A stretch of DNA of 64,000 bases. It comes from Ferruginibacter sp. Lineage in GTDB: Bacteria; Bacteroidota; Bacteroidia; Chitinophagales; Chitinophagaceae. Positions 1 through 8,662 of this stretch are shown here, one piece after another. The notes below the pieces were generated by a model, which saw only the letters and a list, made by a program, of their open reading frames with translations, had not been told where the DNA came from and did no database searches. Within the stretch, counting starts at the first letter, position 1. Each line of letters begins with the position of its first letter. The DNA is taken from NCBI GenBank assembly GCA_019638525.1, contig JAHBTO010000002.1, positions 124,001-188,000 on the forward strand. The letters run 5' to 3'. The position numbers were made by a program, and so were the translations under genes.

Positions 1-379
1 CTTTATCACTCACAGGATTGATGGGGCCTTCTTCTCTTAAGATATTTTCATCTTCAAAGCAACGCACTACATGAATAATGGCATCTACTTCTCGTATATT
101 GGCTAAAAATTTATTACCCAATCCTTCTCCTTTGCTGGCGCCACGTACAAGCCCGGCAATATCAACAATCTCAATTTGTGTAGGTACAATCCTTTCCGGT
201 ACAACCAACTCTGCAAGTTTATTCAGGCGTGGGTCGGGCACATTTACCAGCCCGGTATTGGGTTCTATAGTACAAAACCGGTAATTACTTGCCTGCGCCT
301 TGGCGCTGTTGCTAACCGCATTAAACAAAGTTGATTTTCCTACATTGGGTAATCCTACTATACCTGCTTTTAAAGCCAT
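1..379 (-). CDS. ychF: Redox-regulated ATPase YchF, 5' part (cut by window edge)
   Basis: The 126 N-terminal residues of an Obg-like GTPase-fold ATPase are present; the rest lies left of base 1. The P-loop GLPNVGKST is at residues 9-17 and the switch/G3 stretch [14 protein letters not shown] follows near residue 73, both typical of YchF/OLA1. The family binds ribosomes and hydrolyses ATP in preference to GTP, with a role in translation and stress response (family knowledge). The ATG is at 377-379. A minus-strand TACCTTTG box (420-427) gives a plausible -7 element about 40 bases upstream. The identification is firm although the C-terminal TGS-like domain cannot be seen. Confidence 0.95.
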   Translation of the reverse strand, partial: MALKAGIVGLPNVGKSTLFNAVSNSAKAQASNYRFCTIEPNTGLVNVPDPRLNKLAELVVPERIVPTQIEIVDIAGLVRGASKGEGLGNKFLANIREVDAIIHVVRCFEDENILREEGPINPVSDK

Positions 380-419
380 CTGAAATAAAAATTAAAAATT
401 CAAAAAATAAAAACCGGCG

Positions 420-427
420 CAAAGGTA
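420..427 (-). promoter_or_regulatory. -7 promoter box for ychF
   Basis: Read on the minus strand this is TACCTTTG, matching the Bacteroidetes TAnnTTTG -7 consensus, 40 bases before the ychF ATG. No clear -33 TTTG box is seen at the usual spacing, so the call rests on the -7 box and position alone. Confidence 0.45.
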
Positions 428-532
428 AGGTACTAAGAGTTATGTTGAATTTTGAACGTTGAATTAAATTTTCATAATTAAGTGATTATAATTGTTTGAC
501 ATGAATTAACTAACTTTCGGGAGAAAAGGAAA

Positions 533-682
<150 letters not shown>

Positions 683-689
683 ATAAAAA

Positions 690-1961
690 ATGGCATTAAG
701 CAGAATATGGTCGGCTTTTATCATCATTGCAATTGTTGTTGCCGGCATTAAATGTTTTTTCTTTGGCGAAACACAGATTTTTACCTGGATGGTAAGTGGC
801 AAAGCATCGGACCCTGCCAACCCTTTAAAGATAGATGGCATCATTGAAACCTGCTGGGTGGCGGTTGAAATCTGTCTGAAGCTGATAGGCATTTTATCGT
901 TGTTCATCGGATTTATGAATATTGCCGAAAAAGCAGGCGGAATAAGGCTTTTATCCCGTATCGTTGGTCCATTCTTTTCAAAACTTTTTCCCGAAATACC
1001 CAAAGGCCATCCTTCGATGGGGCACATGATTATGAATTTTTCGGCCAACTTGCTTGGTCTTGATAATGCAGCTACACCTTTTGGCTTAAAAGCCATGCAA
1101 AGTTTACAGGAACTAAATCCAAACAAAGATGTTGCTTCAAATTCGCAAATTATGTTTTTATGCCTGCATGCTGCCGGGCTTAACCTGATTCCCGTAAGTG
1201 TAATTGCTGTTAGGGCTGCACAAAACGCATCCAACCCAACTGATATTTTTATCCCTTGTATGATTGTAACTTTTGTGGGCACCATAGCTGCTATGATTAT
1301 CGTTTCAATAAAACAAAAAATAAACTTATTGCAACCGGTAATTCTTTTATGGGTATTGGGTATTTCAATTGTGATTGGATTGCTGGTGATGTATGTAGTA
1401 AGTTTAAATGCGGCAGGTATACAGTTATTTTCGGGGATGCTTAGCAATGGACTTATCCTTTTAGTTTTTATACTAATCATACTTGGTGGTATCTACAAAA
1501 AAACCGATATCTTTTCTGATTTTGTTGATGGCGCAAAAAATGGTTTTGATACAGCTATCAGGATAATCCCATACATTTTGGGGATATTGGTTGCCGTTAG
1601 CATGTTACGCACAAGCGGTACTTTTGACGCTGTAATAAACGGGATGAAACATTTTTTTGCCATGTTTAGTCCCGATACCCGATTTGTTGACGGCCTGCCA
1701 ACCGCCTTGATTAGGCCACTCAGCGGTGGCGCTGCCCGTGGCATGATGGTGAGTACTATGGCTGCTTATGGTCCCGATTCATTTGCAAGCAGGCTTTCAG
1801 GTATTTTCCAGGGAGCATCGGATACCACTTTTTATGTGGTGGCAGTTTACTTTGGTTCAGTATCTATAAAAAATACACGTTATGCAATTGGCGCCATGCT
1901 GCTTGCCGATCTTGTATGTATTATTACTGCTATTACATTAGCGTATTTATTTTTTGGGTAA
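690..1961 (+). CDS. SpmA-SpmB fusion, nucleoside-recognition (Gate) domain membrane protein
   Basis: A polytopic membrane protein of 423 residues. Residues 1 to about 205 match spore maturation protein A (for example GLDNAATPFGLKAM near residues 120-133). Residues about 245-423 match SpmB (GAKNGFDTAIRIIPYILG, then PLSGGAARGMM and GASDTTFYV). Firmicutes carry these as two adjacent genes; the fused form is common in Bacteroidetes, which do not sporulate, so the role here is not spore formation. Nucleoside-recognition proteins are thought to be transporter-like, but the substrate is unknown. The gene stands alone, follows a repeat tract and ends at a bidirectional terminator. Confidence 0.9.
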   Translation: MALSRIWSAFIIIAIVVAGIKCFFFGETQIFTWMVSGKASDPANPLKIDGIIETCWVAVEICLKLIGILSLFIGFMNIAEKAGGIRLLSRIVGPFFSKLFPEIPKGHPSMGHMIMNFSANLLGLDNAATPFGLKAMQSLQELNPNKDVASNSQIMFLCLHAAGLNLIPVSVIAVRAAQNASNPTDIFIPCMIVTFVGTIAAMIIVSIKQKINLLQPVILLWVLGISIVIGLLVMYVVSLNAAGIQLFSGMLSNGLILLVFILIILGGIYKKTDIFSDFVDGAKNGFDTAIRIIPYILGILVAVSMLRTSGTFDAVINGMKHFFAMFSPDTRFVDGLPTALIRPLSGGAARGMMVSTMAAYGPDSFASRLSGIFQGASDTTFYVVAVYFGSVSIKNTRYAIGAMLLADLVCIITAITLAYLFFG

Positions 1962-1982
1962 ATGATATATCATATCAAAACC

Positions 1983-2016
1983 AAAAGAGCAGCTCTGTAA
2001 ATAAAGCTGCTCTTTT
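1983..2016. terminator. Bidirectional intrinsic terminator
   Basis: A perfect 12-bp inverted repeat, AAAAGAGCAGCT (1983-1994) and AGCTGCTCTTTT (2005-2016), with a 10-base loop. A runs on the left and T runs on the right allow it to serve both convergent genes, the SpmA/SpmB fusion (+) and the DUF4397 lipoprotein (-). Confidence 0.9.
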
Positions 2017-2033
2017 TGTTGCAAAAATTTTAA

Positions 2034-2765
2034 TTAATATGTATTAAACAATACAAACGATTTTGTACCTCCATAACTTCCGCTATATATAGTTGTGTAA
2101 CTTCTTGTGGGTGTTACACTGGTAGAGATTAAGCGTATAATCAATGGTGAAGTGGTACCAGTAGCATAAATAGACAATGTATCCCTTACACCTGAAGGAT
2201 ATGGGATAAAATCTGTTACAGATGCTGTGGCCACATTAGAGAAAATTTTTGAATGTCCCATAGCAGATGAATACACATCAACAGCAGCCACAGGAGTTAC
2301 ATTATAAACAAAATTTGCAAAACGCAACCTGCTGGTTGTATCATTAGGTATTTCAATATTATTCTCAACAGTTGCTTGCTTTATACTATTTAGAGTATCG
2401 TATGTAAAAATAGTATAGCTTTTACCTGCATCCATTGTTTGGGTAAAAGTTAAAGGAGGCTGAGTGGTACTTACAAGCGTATCCTTAATTAAAAAGGTTC
2501 TGGAACCGGGATCTACTTTAAATGCATAAGCAGTTGCAGGAAATACATTGCCATAAGCAAATGTAGGTCCCGAAATTTTTACACCGTCAACATACAGGAA
2601 ATTACGGGCACTTTTTACAGTAGCATTATAAACCTGTACGGTAGCTTTGGTTTCAATCCCTTTTTCAATAGTTGCTGTTAAATGTGCTTCCCGTTTACAG
2701 GAAATAAATACCAACGATGAAGCTACAACCATAATCAGCAAACTTATTATTTTATTATGTTTCAT
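2034..2765 (-). CDS. DUF4397-domain lipoprotein of the Sus-like locus
   Basis: A 243-residue exported lipoprotein with a type II signal peptide ending at VFISC (Cys23). The rest is beta-rich with two similar halves (VQVYNATVKSARNFLYVDG near residue 44 and LRFANFVYNVTPVAAVDVY near 148), as in DUF4397 proteins, which form paired Ig-like beta-sandwiches. It is the last gene of the minus-strand DeoR-SusC-SusD-DUF4397 run, 25 bases after SusD. By position it may be a surface accessory lipoprotein that binds the same ligand as SusD; the ligand is unknown. Confidence 0.8.
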   Translation of the reverse strand: MKHNKIISLLIMVVASSLVFISCKREAHLTATIEKGIETKATVQVYNATVKSARNFLYVDGVKISGPTFAYGNVFPATAYAFKVDPGSRTFLIKDTLVSTTQPPLTFTQTMDAGKSYTIFTYDTLNSIKQATVENNIEIPNDTTSRLRFANFVYNVTPVAAVDVYSSAMGHSKIFSNVATASVTDFIPYPSGVRDTLSIYATGTTSPLIIRLISTSVTPTRSYTTIYSGSYGGTKSFVLFNTY

Positions 2766-2790
2766 ATTTCTTTATTTTCTGGTTAATAAT

Positions 2791-4467
2791 TTATGGTTGC
2801 GAAAACCAACATTCATATGTATTGTAGTCGTCATTAAGTGCCCCAATTCTTGTCAGTTCAGGAATATTATACAGGTATTCTGAATTATACCTTGGCCTGC
2901 ACCTGTACACATACTTTCCATTATTTGTAGGAAGGAGGTAATTAATAGGCGAAGTTGGTGGTGGTAAAAATCCTGCATACACCTGGTGGCCGGTAGTATT
3001 ATCCATATCTATATAATGATACTTACGCATGTCTGTCCAGGTTTGATGAGTACCCCATCCAAACAGTGCAATATATTTTTGGCACATGATATGAGATAAT
3101 GTTAAACCTGCTGATGTAAGAGGTACAATGGCAGGATCTGCCAAGTAAGCGGCTTTCATGGCAGGTGTAATAAGTTTTGATGCAGGTACATTGGTTTGAT
3201 AAGTTGTGGTAAGCATATCAAAATTTAAACTTATTCCGTTTATGTATGCTGCATAAGCTGTTGCCTTATCACCTTTTTTAAAGGCTGCTTCAGCCAGTGT
3301 AAATTGCATTTCTGAAGCGGTCATCATTGGCCAGGGGCCGGCATTACGGTACACATAACGGGTACTATCAACTGAACCTCCTGTAGTAGCATTTACTGTT
3401 GGGTTTCTCCAGAAATTTTTAGGATAATCATTAGTAGGAGTAGAGCCACTCAGGTATTGCGTCATTCCTAACCAGGGATAAACACCTTTAAATGTGTTAT
3501 TCTTGTTTTCGCTTAACATATACCAGCAACGAGGGTCGCTAACACCTGTAAAAATGGTATCGTTGGCGCCACTCATCAAATCGGCAATATAGGCTCCCTG
3601 CCTGATGGTGCCAATATTACCACGGGTTGGGCCAAAGTAGCTGTTAAAACCATTGCTTGTATTTGCTACCGAAAATGTTGCCATAATATTATCTGCATTA
3701 GAGCTGCAGGAAAGTGCCGCATATTTAATTGCAGAATCGGCATAACCATTGGTTAGATAAATTCCTTTGCTACTAAGATCGTTGTACGACCTTGCTAAAA
3801 TACCATACACAAATTTTTTCCATTTATCTATACTGCCTCCATTAAAATAGGCATCGCTTTGTGCAAGGTTGGTTGGGTTTACATTGCCATCAGTTCTGCT
3901 CAAATTAGCCAAAGCCCTGTGGCAATAAGCCCTGCAACTGTCATAAAACTCAGGTTGGGTATCGTAGTTAAATTGTTGCTGGCCGGTATTAAATGCTTCT
4001 TTTAAAATAGCCTCTCCGTATTGATTGGTGAGTTCAAGCCAGTCCCAGGCACGTACAGCCTGTGCCACACCAACAAAATCCCATTTTTCCTGTTGGGTAC
4101 CCCATTCAATAATGCGGTTTACATTTTGACCATGGCCATAATAAACAGCAGCCCATATAGCGCCTGTATTATCGCTATTGATAGTACCACCCATTTTGCC
4201 ATAATTCTCAGCATTTGCAGTAGAACCCCAATATTGAATATAGCGGCCAAGCAAAATATCATCTTGTTGTACGCCATAATTGGTACCGGCAGCTGAGTTA
4301 AACGCAGTAAAACCTCCAATTACACCTGGTAAAAGTGTTTCAATAGGCACCTGAACAGTAGCATTGGGATTTAAATAAGCATCTTCAATTCTCTTATCGC
4401 AGGAAGTGATGCCTAACAGACAAATACATCCAAAAAAGAGAAAAGATTTTAAAATATTGTTTTGCAT
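2791..4467 (-). CDS. SusD/RagB-type nutrient-binding outer membrane lipoprotein
   Basis: 558 residues with a lipoprotein signal peptide ending at GITSC (Cys23), followed by the helical TPR-like SusD fold. The early RIEDAYLNPNA stretch and the late NNGKYVYRCRPRYNSEYLYN stretch with its asparagine- and tyrosine-rich C-terminus are typical of the SusD_2 group. SusD proteins cap the SusC transporter at the cell surface and capture oligomeric ligands. It lies 42 bases downstream of susC and is surely co-transcribed. No glycoside hydrolase or peptidase is adjacent, so the substrate cannot be deduced. Confidence 0.93.
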   Translation of the reverse strand: MQNNILKSFLFFGCICLLGITSCDKRIEDAYLNPNATVQVPIETLLPGVIGGFTAFNSAAGTNYGVQQDDILLGRYIQYWGSTANAENYGKMGGTINSDNTGAIWAAVYYGHGQNVNRIIEWGTQQEKWDFVGVAQAVRAWDWLELTNQYGEAILKEAFNTGQQQFNYDTQPEFYDSCRAYCHRALANLSRTDGNVNPTNLAQSDAYFNGGSIDKWKKFVYGILARSYNDLSSKGIYLTNGYADSAIKYAALSCSSNADNIMATFSVANTSNGFNSYFGPTRGNIGTIRQGAYIADLMSGANDTIFTGVSDPRCWYMLSENKNNTFKGVYPWLGMTQYLSGSTPTNDYPKNFWRNPTVNATTGGSVDSTRYVYRNAGPWPMMTASEMQFTLAEAAFKKGDKATAYAAYINGISLNFDMLTTTYQTNVPASKLITPAMKAAYLADPAIVPLTSAGLTLSHIMCQKYIALFGWGTHQTWTDMRKYHYIDMDNTTGHQVYAGFLPPPTSPINYLLPTNNGKYVYRCRPRYNSEYLYNIPELTRIGALNDDYNTYECWFSQP

Positions 4468-4509
4468 ATTATTTTTTTTAAAATGATCTATAATTGAAAT
4501 TGATGTTTA

Positions 4510-7500
4510 TTAAAAGTTAGCTCTTAAACCAAAACTAATACCTAAAGGTGTAGCAGTGCTTCCAAGATCCATTCCATAACCTCCAACACCACCTGTACCG
4601 GGATTATTGGCATTTACTGCAGGATCGGCTCCGTAATAATTTGTAAACAACAATAAATCGCTACCGGTAATAAATACACTAAGGCCTTTAATTGCTTTAA
4701 GACGTTTTAATGTATTAGCGGGTAATTTATAATTTAATGTTACATCTCTTAATCTAAACCAGTTAACATCCTTTTGTATAAACTCTTCATCAGGCATACT
4801 GGTGTAGTAGCTGCTTAAATACTGTGGCACAATAACAAGAGTATTAACGGTGGGATTAGCTGTATTTTCATTTCCGTCATTTAAAACACCTTGTACTATC
4901 CTTGGTGTACCACGGTCTGCTGTACGTTCACTTTTACCTAATCTTGTAAGCAATTGATCGGTACCATTATAAATATCACCACCTACTCTTAAATCCCATA
5001 AAAAGCTAAGACTCCAGTTCTTGTATTGAAGAGTATTTAATGTACCAAGAGTAAAATCAGGAGTCCTGTCGGCAATTATTGAATTACCGGTTACAATTAA
5101 AGGAATACCTGTATTGCGGTCAATGATAATCTGCCCGGCATCATTTCTTCTGTATTTAGAGCCGGTTAAAGTTTGAGTAGAATTGTTTCTAACCAAACCA
5201 CCACGTACATTGGATATATATGTATCTGAATTATAGAAATCGTTATAAATACCAATTGAAGCAGGCAGGGTAAGAACCTTGCTCCACATGTGGTTAAAAT
5301 TGAAATTGATATTCCAGTAAAGATTTTGTTTATTAATGGGTGTTAATCCCAGTGTTAATTCAACACCTTCGTTACGTAATGATGCTGCATTTTGTGTGTT
5401 TAAAATATAGCCGGTGGCATAACTGGCCCTAAAGCCTTGTGCAATTTGGTTAGTACACAAAGTATTGTAATAAGCCGCTTCAAGCGTGATGGCATTATTT
5501 AATAACCTGAATTCTGCGCCAATTTCATAAGTACTTTGCTTTTCAGGTGTCAAATACGGGTTAGCATTTGTAAAACCATAAGTATATGTAACCGGTAATG
5601 TGGTACTGCTGAAATTATTTACAAAAAATGATTGGTTACTGTATGGGTCATTTAAACGGGCTGTATTTGCCAGAGAAGCTCTTAATTTAAAATAGTCTAA
5701 TATACCACCTTTTTTAATTACAGGTAACATATCCGAAACTATCAGGCTTAAACTTACACCCGGGTAATTATAATGCCTGTTTGCTTTTGGTATTGGCGAT
5801 GCTGATTCAAACCTGTGAGAATAGGTTATAAATGCATAATTATTAAAACCTACAGAAGCTTCACCAAAATAAGCAAGTTCCCTAAAAATATTTAAGTTAG
5901 GCAGGCCATTATAATTCCTCAATAAACGCCTTCTTGAATTTAGCGAAGTGTTGTTGCTATCGGTGCTTACTGAGTCTATTAAGTTAGTACCATATACTGC
6001 AAATTGCCTGGTTTCAAAATCCTGCCACATGGTACCAATCATTAACCTGGTACTAAATTTGCCAAATTTTTTCTTTGCTGTTGCAGTTATTGTATGGTTA
6101 TAACCTGAGTATGTTCTATAATAATTATCCAGGCTACCTCCAATAGCAGTTGATAACATATATGATTGCGGATGTATAAATACATATCCATCGTTTTTAT
6201 AAGTATCATATCCAAACCTGCCTGCTAAAGTTAACCAGGGCAATGGTGTGGTAATATCAATACCCATAGTAGCAATTATACGATTCATTTTATCGCCGCT
6301 ATGGTTATTTTTAGCGCTCCATAATGGGTTGTCAAAATCTGAATTTACATTAGGGTTGAATAAAAGAACTTTATTCCCGTTTGCATCTTCAAAATTCCGA
6401 ACATCTTTGTTAGCTGGCCATTCGTAAAGTTCCACTAAATATCCACCAGAACCTGCAGTTGATGTAGAACTTTTAAGTGGTCTTAAGTTGTTGGCATTAA
6501 TATATGCTATTGAAGGGGTGATTGTAAGATATTTACCAATTTTTGTAGTGTTTGATATCTTAAGGTTGTATTTTCTATAAGTATTATGTGGCACCACACC
6601 TTTATTATCAAAAAACTGGCCTGTAACCCTAAAGCTTACATTTTTTGTTCCAAAATCTAAACCTAAATTATGTGTTTGAGAAAAACCTGTTTCAAAAAAA
6701 TGATGTATGTTATCATATAAAGTAGTACCTGGCGCCCATGCCGGACCAAATGAAGTAAATCCGTAAATAGGGCCGCCAGCAGGTACGTTATTTGCAGATC
6801 CGGGGCCAAAGTCGTTATTTACTTTTCCATAACGGGTAATTTTTTGAAACCTGAAATTATTATCATAACTCACTAAAATTTTTCCATTGGTTCCTTTTGC
6901 TTTTTTGGTAGTAATTACAATTGCCCCTGAACTGGCCTGGCTACCATATAAGGCTGTAGCTTCGGGGCCTTTTAACACAGTAACGTTTTCAATATCACTT
7001 GGGTTAATGTCGGCAATGCGGTTAGTGTTATCATTGTTTCTGTTATTACCATCCGATGCAAGGCCAATACCACTACCGCTTTGAGAGTTTGAATTTAATG
7101 TTTGGTTGTCTATAATTATACCATCAACAACAAATAATGGCTGGTTGGTGCCAGATATAGTATTAAAACCCCGGAGTACAATACCTGATGAAGCACCTGC
7201 TGTACCGGAAGTAGGTGTAACAGAAAGACCTGCAACCCTGCCTTGTAAACTATTTACAAAATTCTCCCGCTGGGTTTTTTGTATGTCATCGCCTTTAACT
7301 GTTTGTACCGAGTAACCCAATTCCCTTGGGTTTCTTTTAATATCCATTGCAACAACAACTTCTTCCAATGTTTTATCAACTTGTTTAAGTTTAACAATGA
7401 TTGTTCCTGCATCTTTTACAGTTACCTGCTGGCCTACAAACCCTACATAGGTTATTACCAACACATCGCCTTTATTGGCTGTAATTGTAAAATTACCCTG

Positions 7501-7668
7501 TGCATCGGATTTTACACCGCCGGTTTTACCTTTAATTAGGATGGTAGCGCCTTCAATTGCCACACCATCCTCGGTAAGTACCCGGCCGGTAACACTATTT
7601 TGAGCCTGGCACATTACGGGAATTAAAAAAAACAGAAAAGCAATCAATCTGTTTGTAATTTTTCTCAT
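4510..7668 (-). CDS. SusC/RagA TonB-linked outer membrane transporter
   Basis: 1052 residues. A signal peptide (about 1-22, ending CQAQ) is followed by a carboxypeptidase-regulatory-like beta domain (about 24-105, with TGRVLTEDGVAIEGATILIKG), the plug domain (about 110-230, with LQGRVAGLSVTPTSG and LRGFNTISGTNQPLFVVDG) and a 22-strand beta barrel to the C-terminus. These are the hallmarks of the SusC family, which imports glycans or peptides with energy from TonB-ExbBD. Its partner SusD follows directly. The DeoR-type regulator ends 46 bases upstream on the same strand. I saw no SusR, FecR or anti-sigma gene nearby, so DeoR-type control is the most likely local regulation. Confidence 0.96.
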   Translation of the reverse strand: MRKITNRLIAFLFFLIPVMCQAQNSVTGRVLTEDGVAIEGATILIKGKTGGVKSDAQGNFTITANKGDVLVITYVGFVGQQVTVKDAGTIIVKLKQVDKTLEEVVVAMDIKRNPRELGYSVQTVKGDDIQKTQRENFVNSLQGRVAGLSVTPTSGTAGASSGIVLRGFNTISGTNQPLFVVDGIIIDNQTLNSNSQSGSGIGLASDGNNRNNDNTNRIADINPSDIENVTVLKGPEATALYGSQASSGAIVITTKKAKGTNGKILVSYDNNFRFQKITRYGKVNNDFGPGSANNVPAGGPIYGFTSFGPAWAPGTTLYDNIHHFFETGFSQTHNLGLDFGTKNVSFRVTGQFFDNKGVVPHNTYRKYNLKISNTTKIGKYLTITPSIAYINANNLRPLKSSTSTAGSGGYLVELYEWPANKDVRNFEDANGNKVLLFNPNVNSDFDNPLWSAKNNHSGDKMNRIIATMGIDITTPLPWLTLAGRFGYDTYKNDGYVFIHPQSYMLSTAIGGSLDNYYRTYSGYNHTITATAKKKFGKFSTRLMIGTMWQDFETRQFAVYGTNLIDSVSTDSNNTSLNSRRRLLRNYNGLPNLNIFRELAYFGEASVGFNNYAFITYSHRFESASPIPKANRHYNYPGVSLSLIVSDMLPVIKKGGILDYFKLRASLANTARLNDPYSNQSFFVNNFSSTTLPVTYTYGFTNANPYLTPEKQSTYEIGAEFRLLNNAITLEAAYYNTLCTNQIAQGFRASYATGYILNTQNAASLRNEGVELTLGLTPINKQNLYWNINFNFNHMWSKVLTLPASIGIYNDFYNSDTYISNVRGGLVRNNSTQTLTGSKYRRNDAGQIIIDRNTGIPLIVTGNSIIADRTPDFTLGTLNTLQYKNWSLSFLWDLRVGGDIYNGTDQLLTRLGKSERTADRGTPRIVQGVLNDGNENTANPTVNTLVIVPQYLSSYYTSMPDEEFIQKDVNWFRLRDVTLNYKLPANTLKRLKAIKGLSVFITGSDLLLFTNYYGADPAVNANNPGTGGVGGYGMDLGSTATPLGISFGLRANF

Positions 7669-7714
7669 ATAGACTTGTTTTGTTGGTTAAAAAAAATTTA
7701 TGTTTAAAGTTGTT

Positions 7715-8464
7715 TTACATTACTGTGATGCCGGCTGTAACATAAGGCAGCAACGCCGGGTGGTTGTTTGGTAATTCCGTTATCAATATATCTATCTTAT
7801 CCAATCCGCAAATATGCAAAGGTTGAATGCTGTTTATTTTCTCCGAAATGGTAAGGCATACCACTTTTTGAGAAGTTTCAACCATTGCCTGTTTAAGTTG
7901 TACCACATCCCAATCGCTATCGGTTACGCCATGTTGCGGATGAATTGCATTGATACCTAAAAAACATAAGTCGGGTTTTAAAGTATTAATCCTAGCTAAA
8001 GCATCAGCACCAACGGTTATTTTTGAGTTCTTCGATAATTTATCTCCAATTACAATCACTTCCAGGTTGGGATGATGCATATATTCAACTACTGCAGGTA
8101 TACTGCCCGATATAAATGTTGCCGATAAGGTAACCGGTAAAGCCCTGGCAAGTTCAATTATAGTGGTACCGCCACTGGTTAATACAAACATGCCTTCTTT
8201 TATAAGCTTAACAGCTTTTTCAGCAATAATTTTTTTGCTGTCCTGGGCATAAACCTTTTTAGAAGGGTAAGTAATGTCGTGAAAAGAGTGGGAAAGGGCG
8301 CCACCATGTACTTTAATCAACTTACCTTTTTCTGATAACTCCTGTAAATCACGCCTGATGGTGTCTTCAGATACATCAATTTCAGAACTTAAGGCAGTAG
8401 AGAGAACTTTGTTGTGCAGGTTTACCTGCTGTACTATGTACGCCTGTCTTTCTCTTTTTAGCAT
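7715..8464 (-). CDS. DeoR/GlpR-family transcriptional regulator
   Basis: 249 residues. An N-terminal winged helix-turn-helix (about 5-57) contains the family signature VSEDTIRRDLQELSEKGKL and the following VHGGA. Residues about 70-240 form the DeoR sugar-phosphate sensor fold (FVLTSGGTTIIELARALP, then LCFLGINAIHPQHGVTDSD). Such proteins usually repress sugar-catabolic or uptake genes and are released by a phosphorylated sugar. It is the first gene of a minus-strand run into susC and susD, so it probably controls that locus and itself. Two inverted repeats upstream (8489-8548) are candidate operators. Confidence 0.93.
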   Translation of the reverse strand: MLKRERQAYIVQQVNLHNKVLSTALSSEIDVSEDTIRRDLQELSEKGKLIKVHGGALSHSFHDITYPSKKVYAQDSKKIIAEKAVKLIKEGMFVLTSGGTTIIELARALPVTLSATFISGSIPAVVEYMHHPNLEVIVIGDKLSKNSKITVGADALARINTLKPDLCFLGINAIHPQHGVTDSDWDVVQLKQAMVETSQKVVCLTISEKINSIQPLHICGLDKIDILITELPNNHPALLPYVTAGITVM

Positions 8465-8488
8465 TAGTTTGTTTTACCATCTCAATAT

Positions 8489-8523
8489 AAGGATAAAAAT
8501 TGCAAAAAAGCGCATTTATCCTT
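8489..8523. promoter_or_regulatory. Inverted repeat, candidate regulator operator
   Basis: Nine-base arms AAGGATAAA (489-497 of this kilobase) and TTTATCCTT (515-523) are separated by 17 bases, with further partial symmetry inside (ATTGC against GCGCAT). It lies 25-59 bases upstream of the DeoR-type regulator start, where an autoregulatory site would be expected. There is no T run, so it does not look like a terminator. Confidence 0.45.
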
Positions 8524-8531
8524 TAAAATTA

Positions 8532-8548
8532 TTGCACATTATGTGCAA
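8532..8548. promoter_or_regulatory. Perfect 17-bp palindrome, candidate operator
   Basis: TTGCACAT-T-ATGTGCAA is perfectly symmetric around one central base and lies 68 bases upstream of the DeoR-type regulator. It is followed by two direct CCTGCAAAA copies (about 8551-8569). Its symmetry and position suit a dimeric repressor; which protein binds is not shown. Confidence 0.5.
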
Positions 8549-8662
8549 AAACCTGCAAAACCTGCAAAATAAATGTCGGTTTTTGGGAAATACTGCGTTT
8601 TATAATTTAGCGAAATAATATTAATGGGGTGCATTTAATACTAAGTGCTACAGTCTTTTTAC

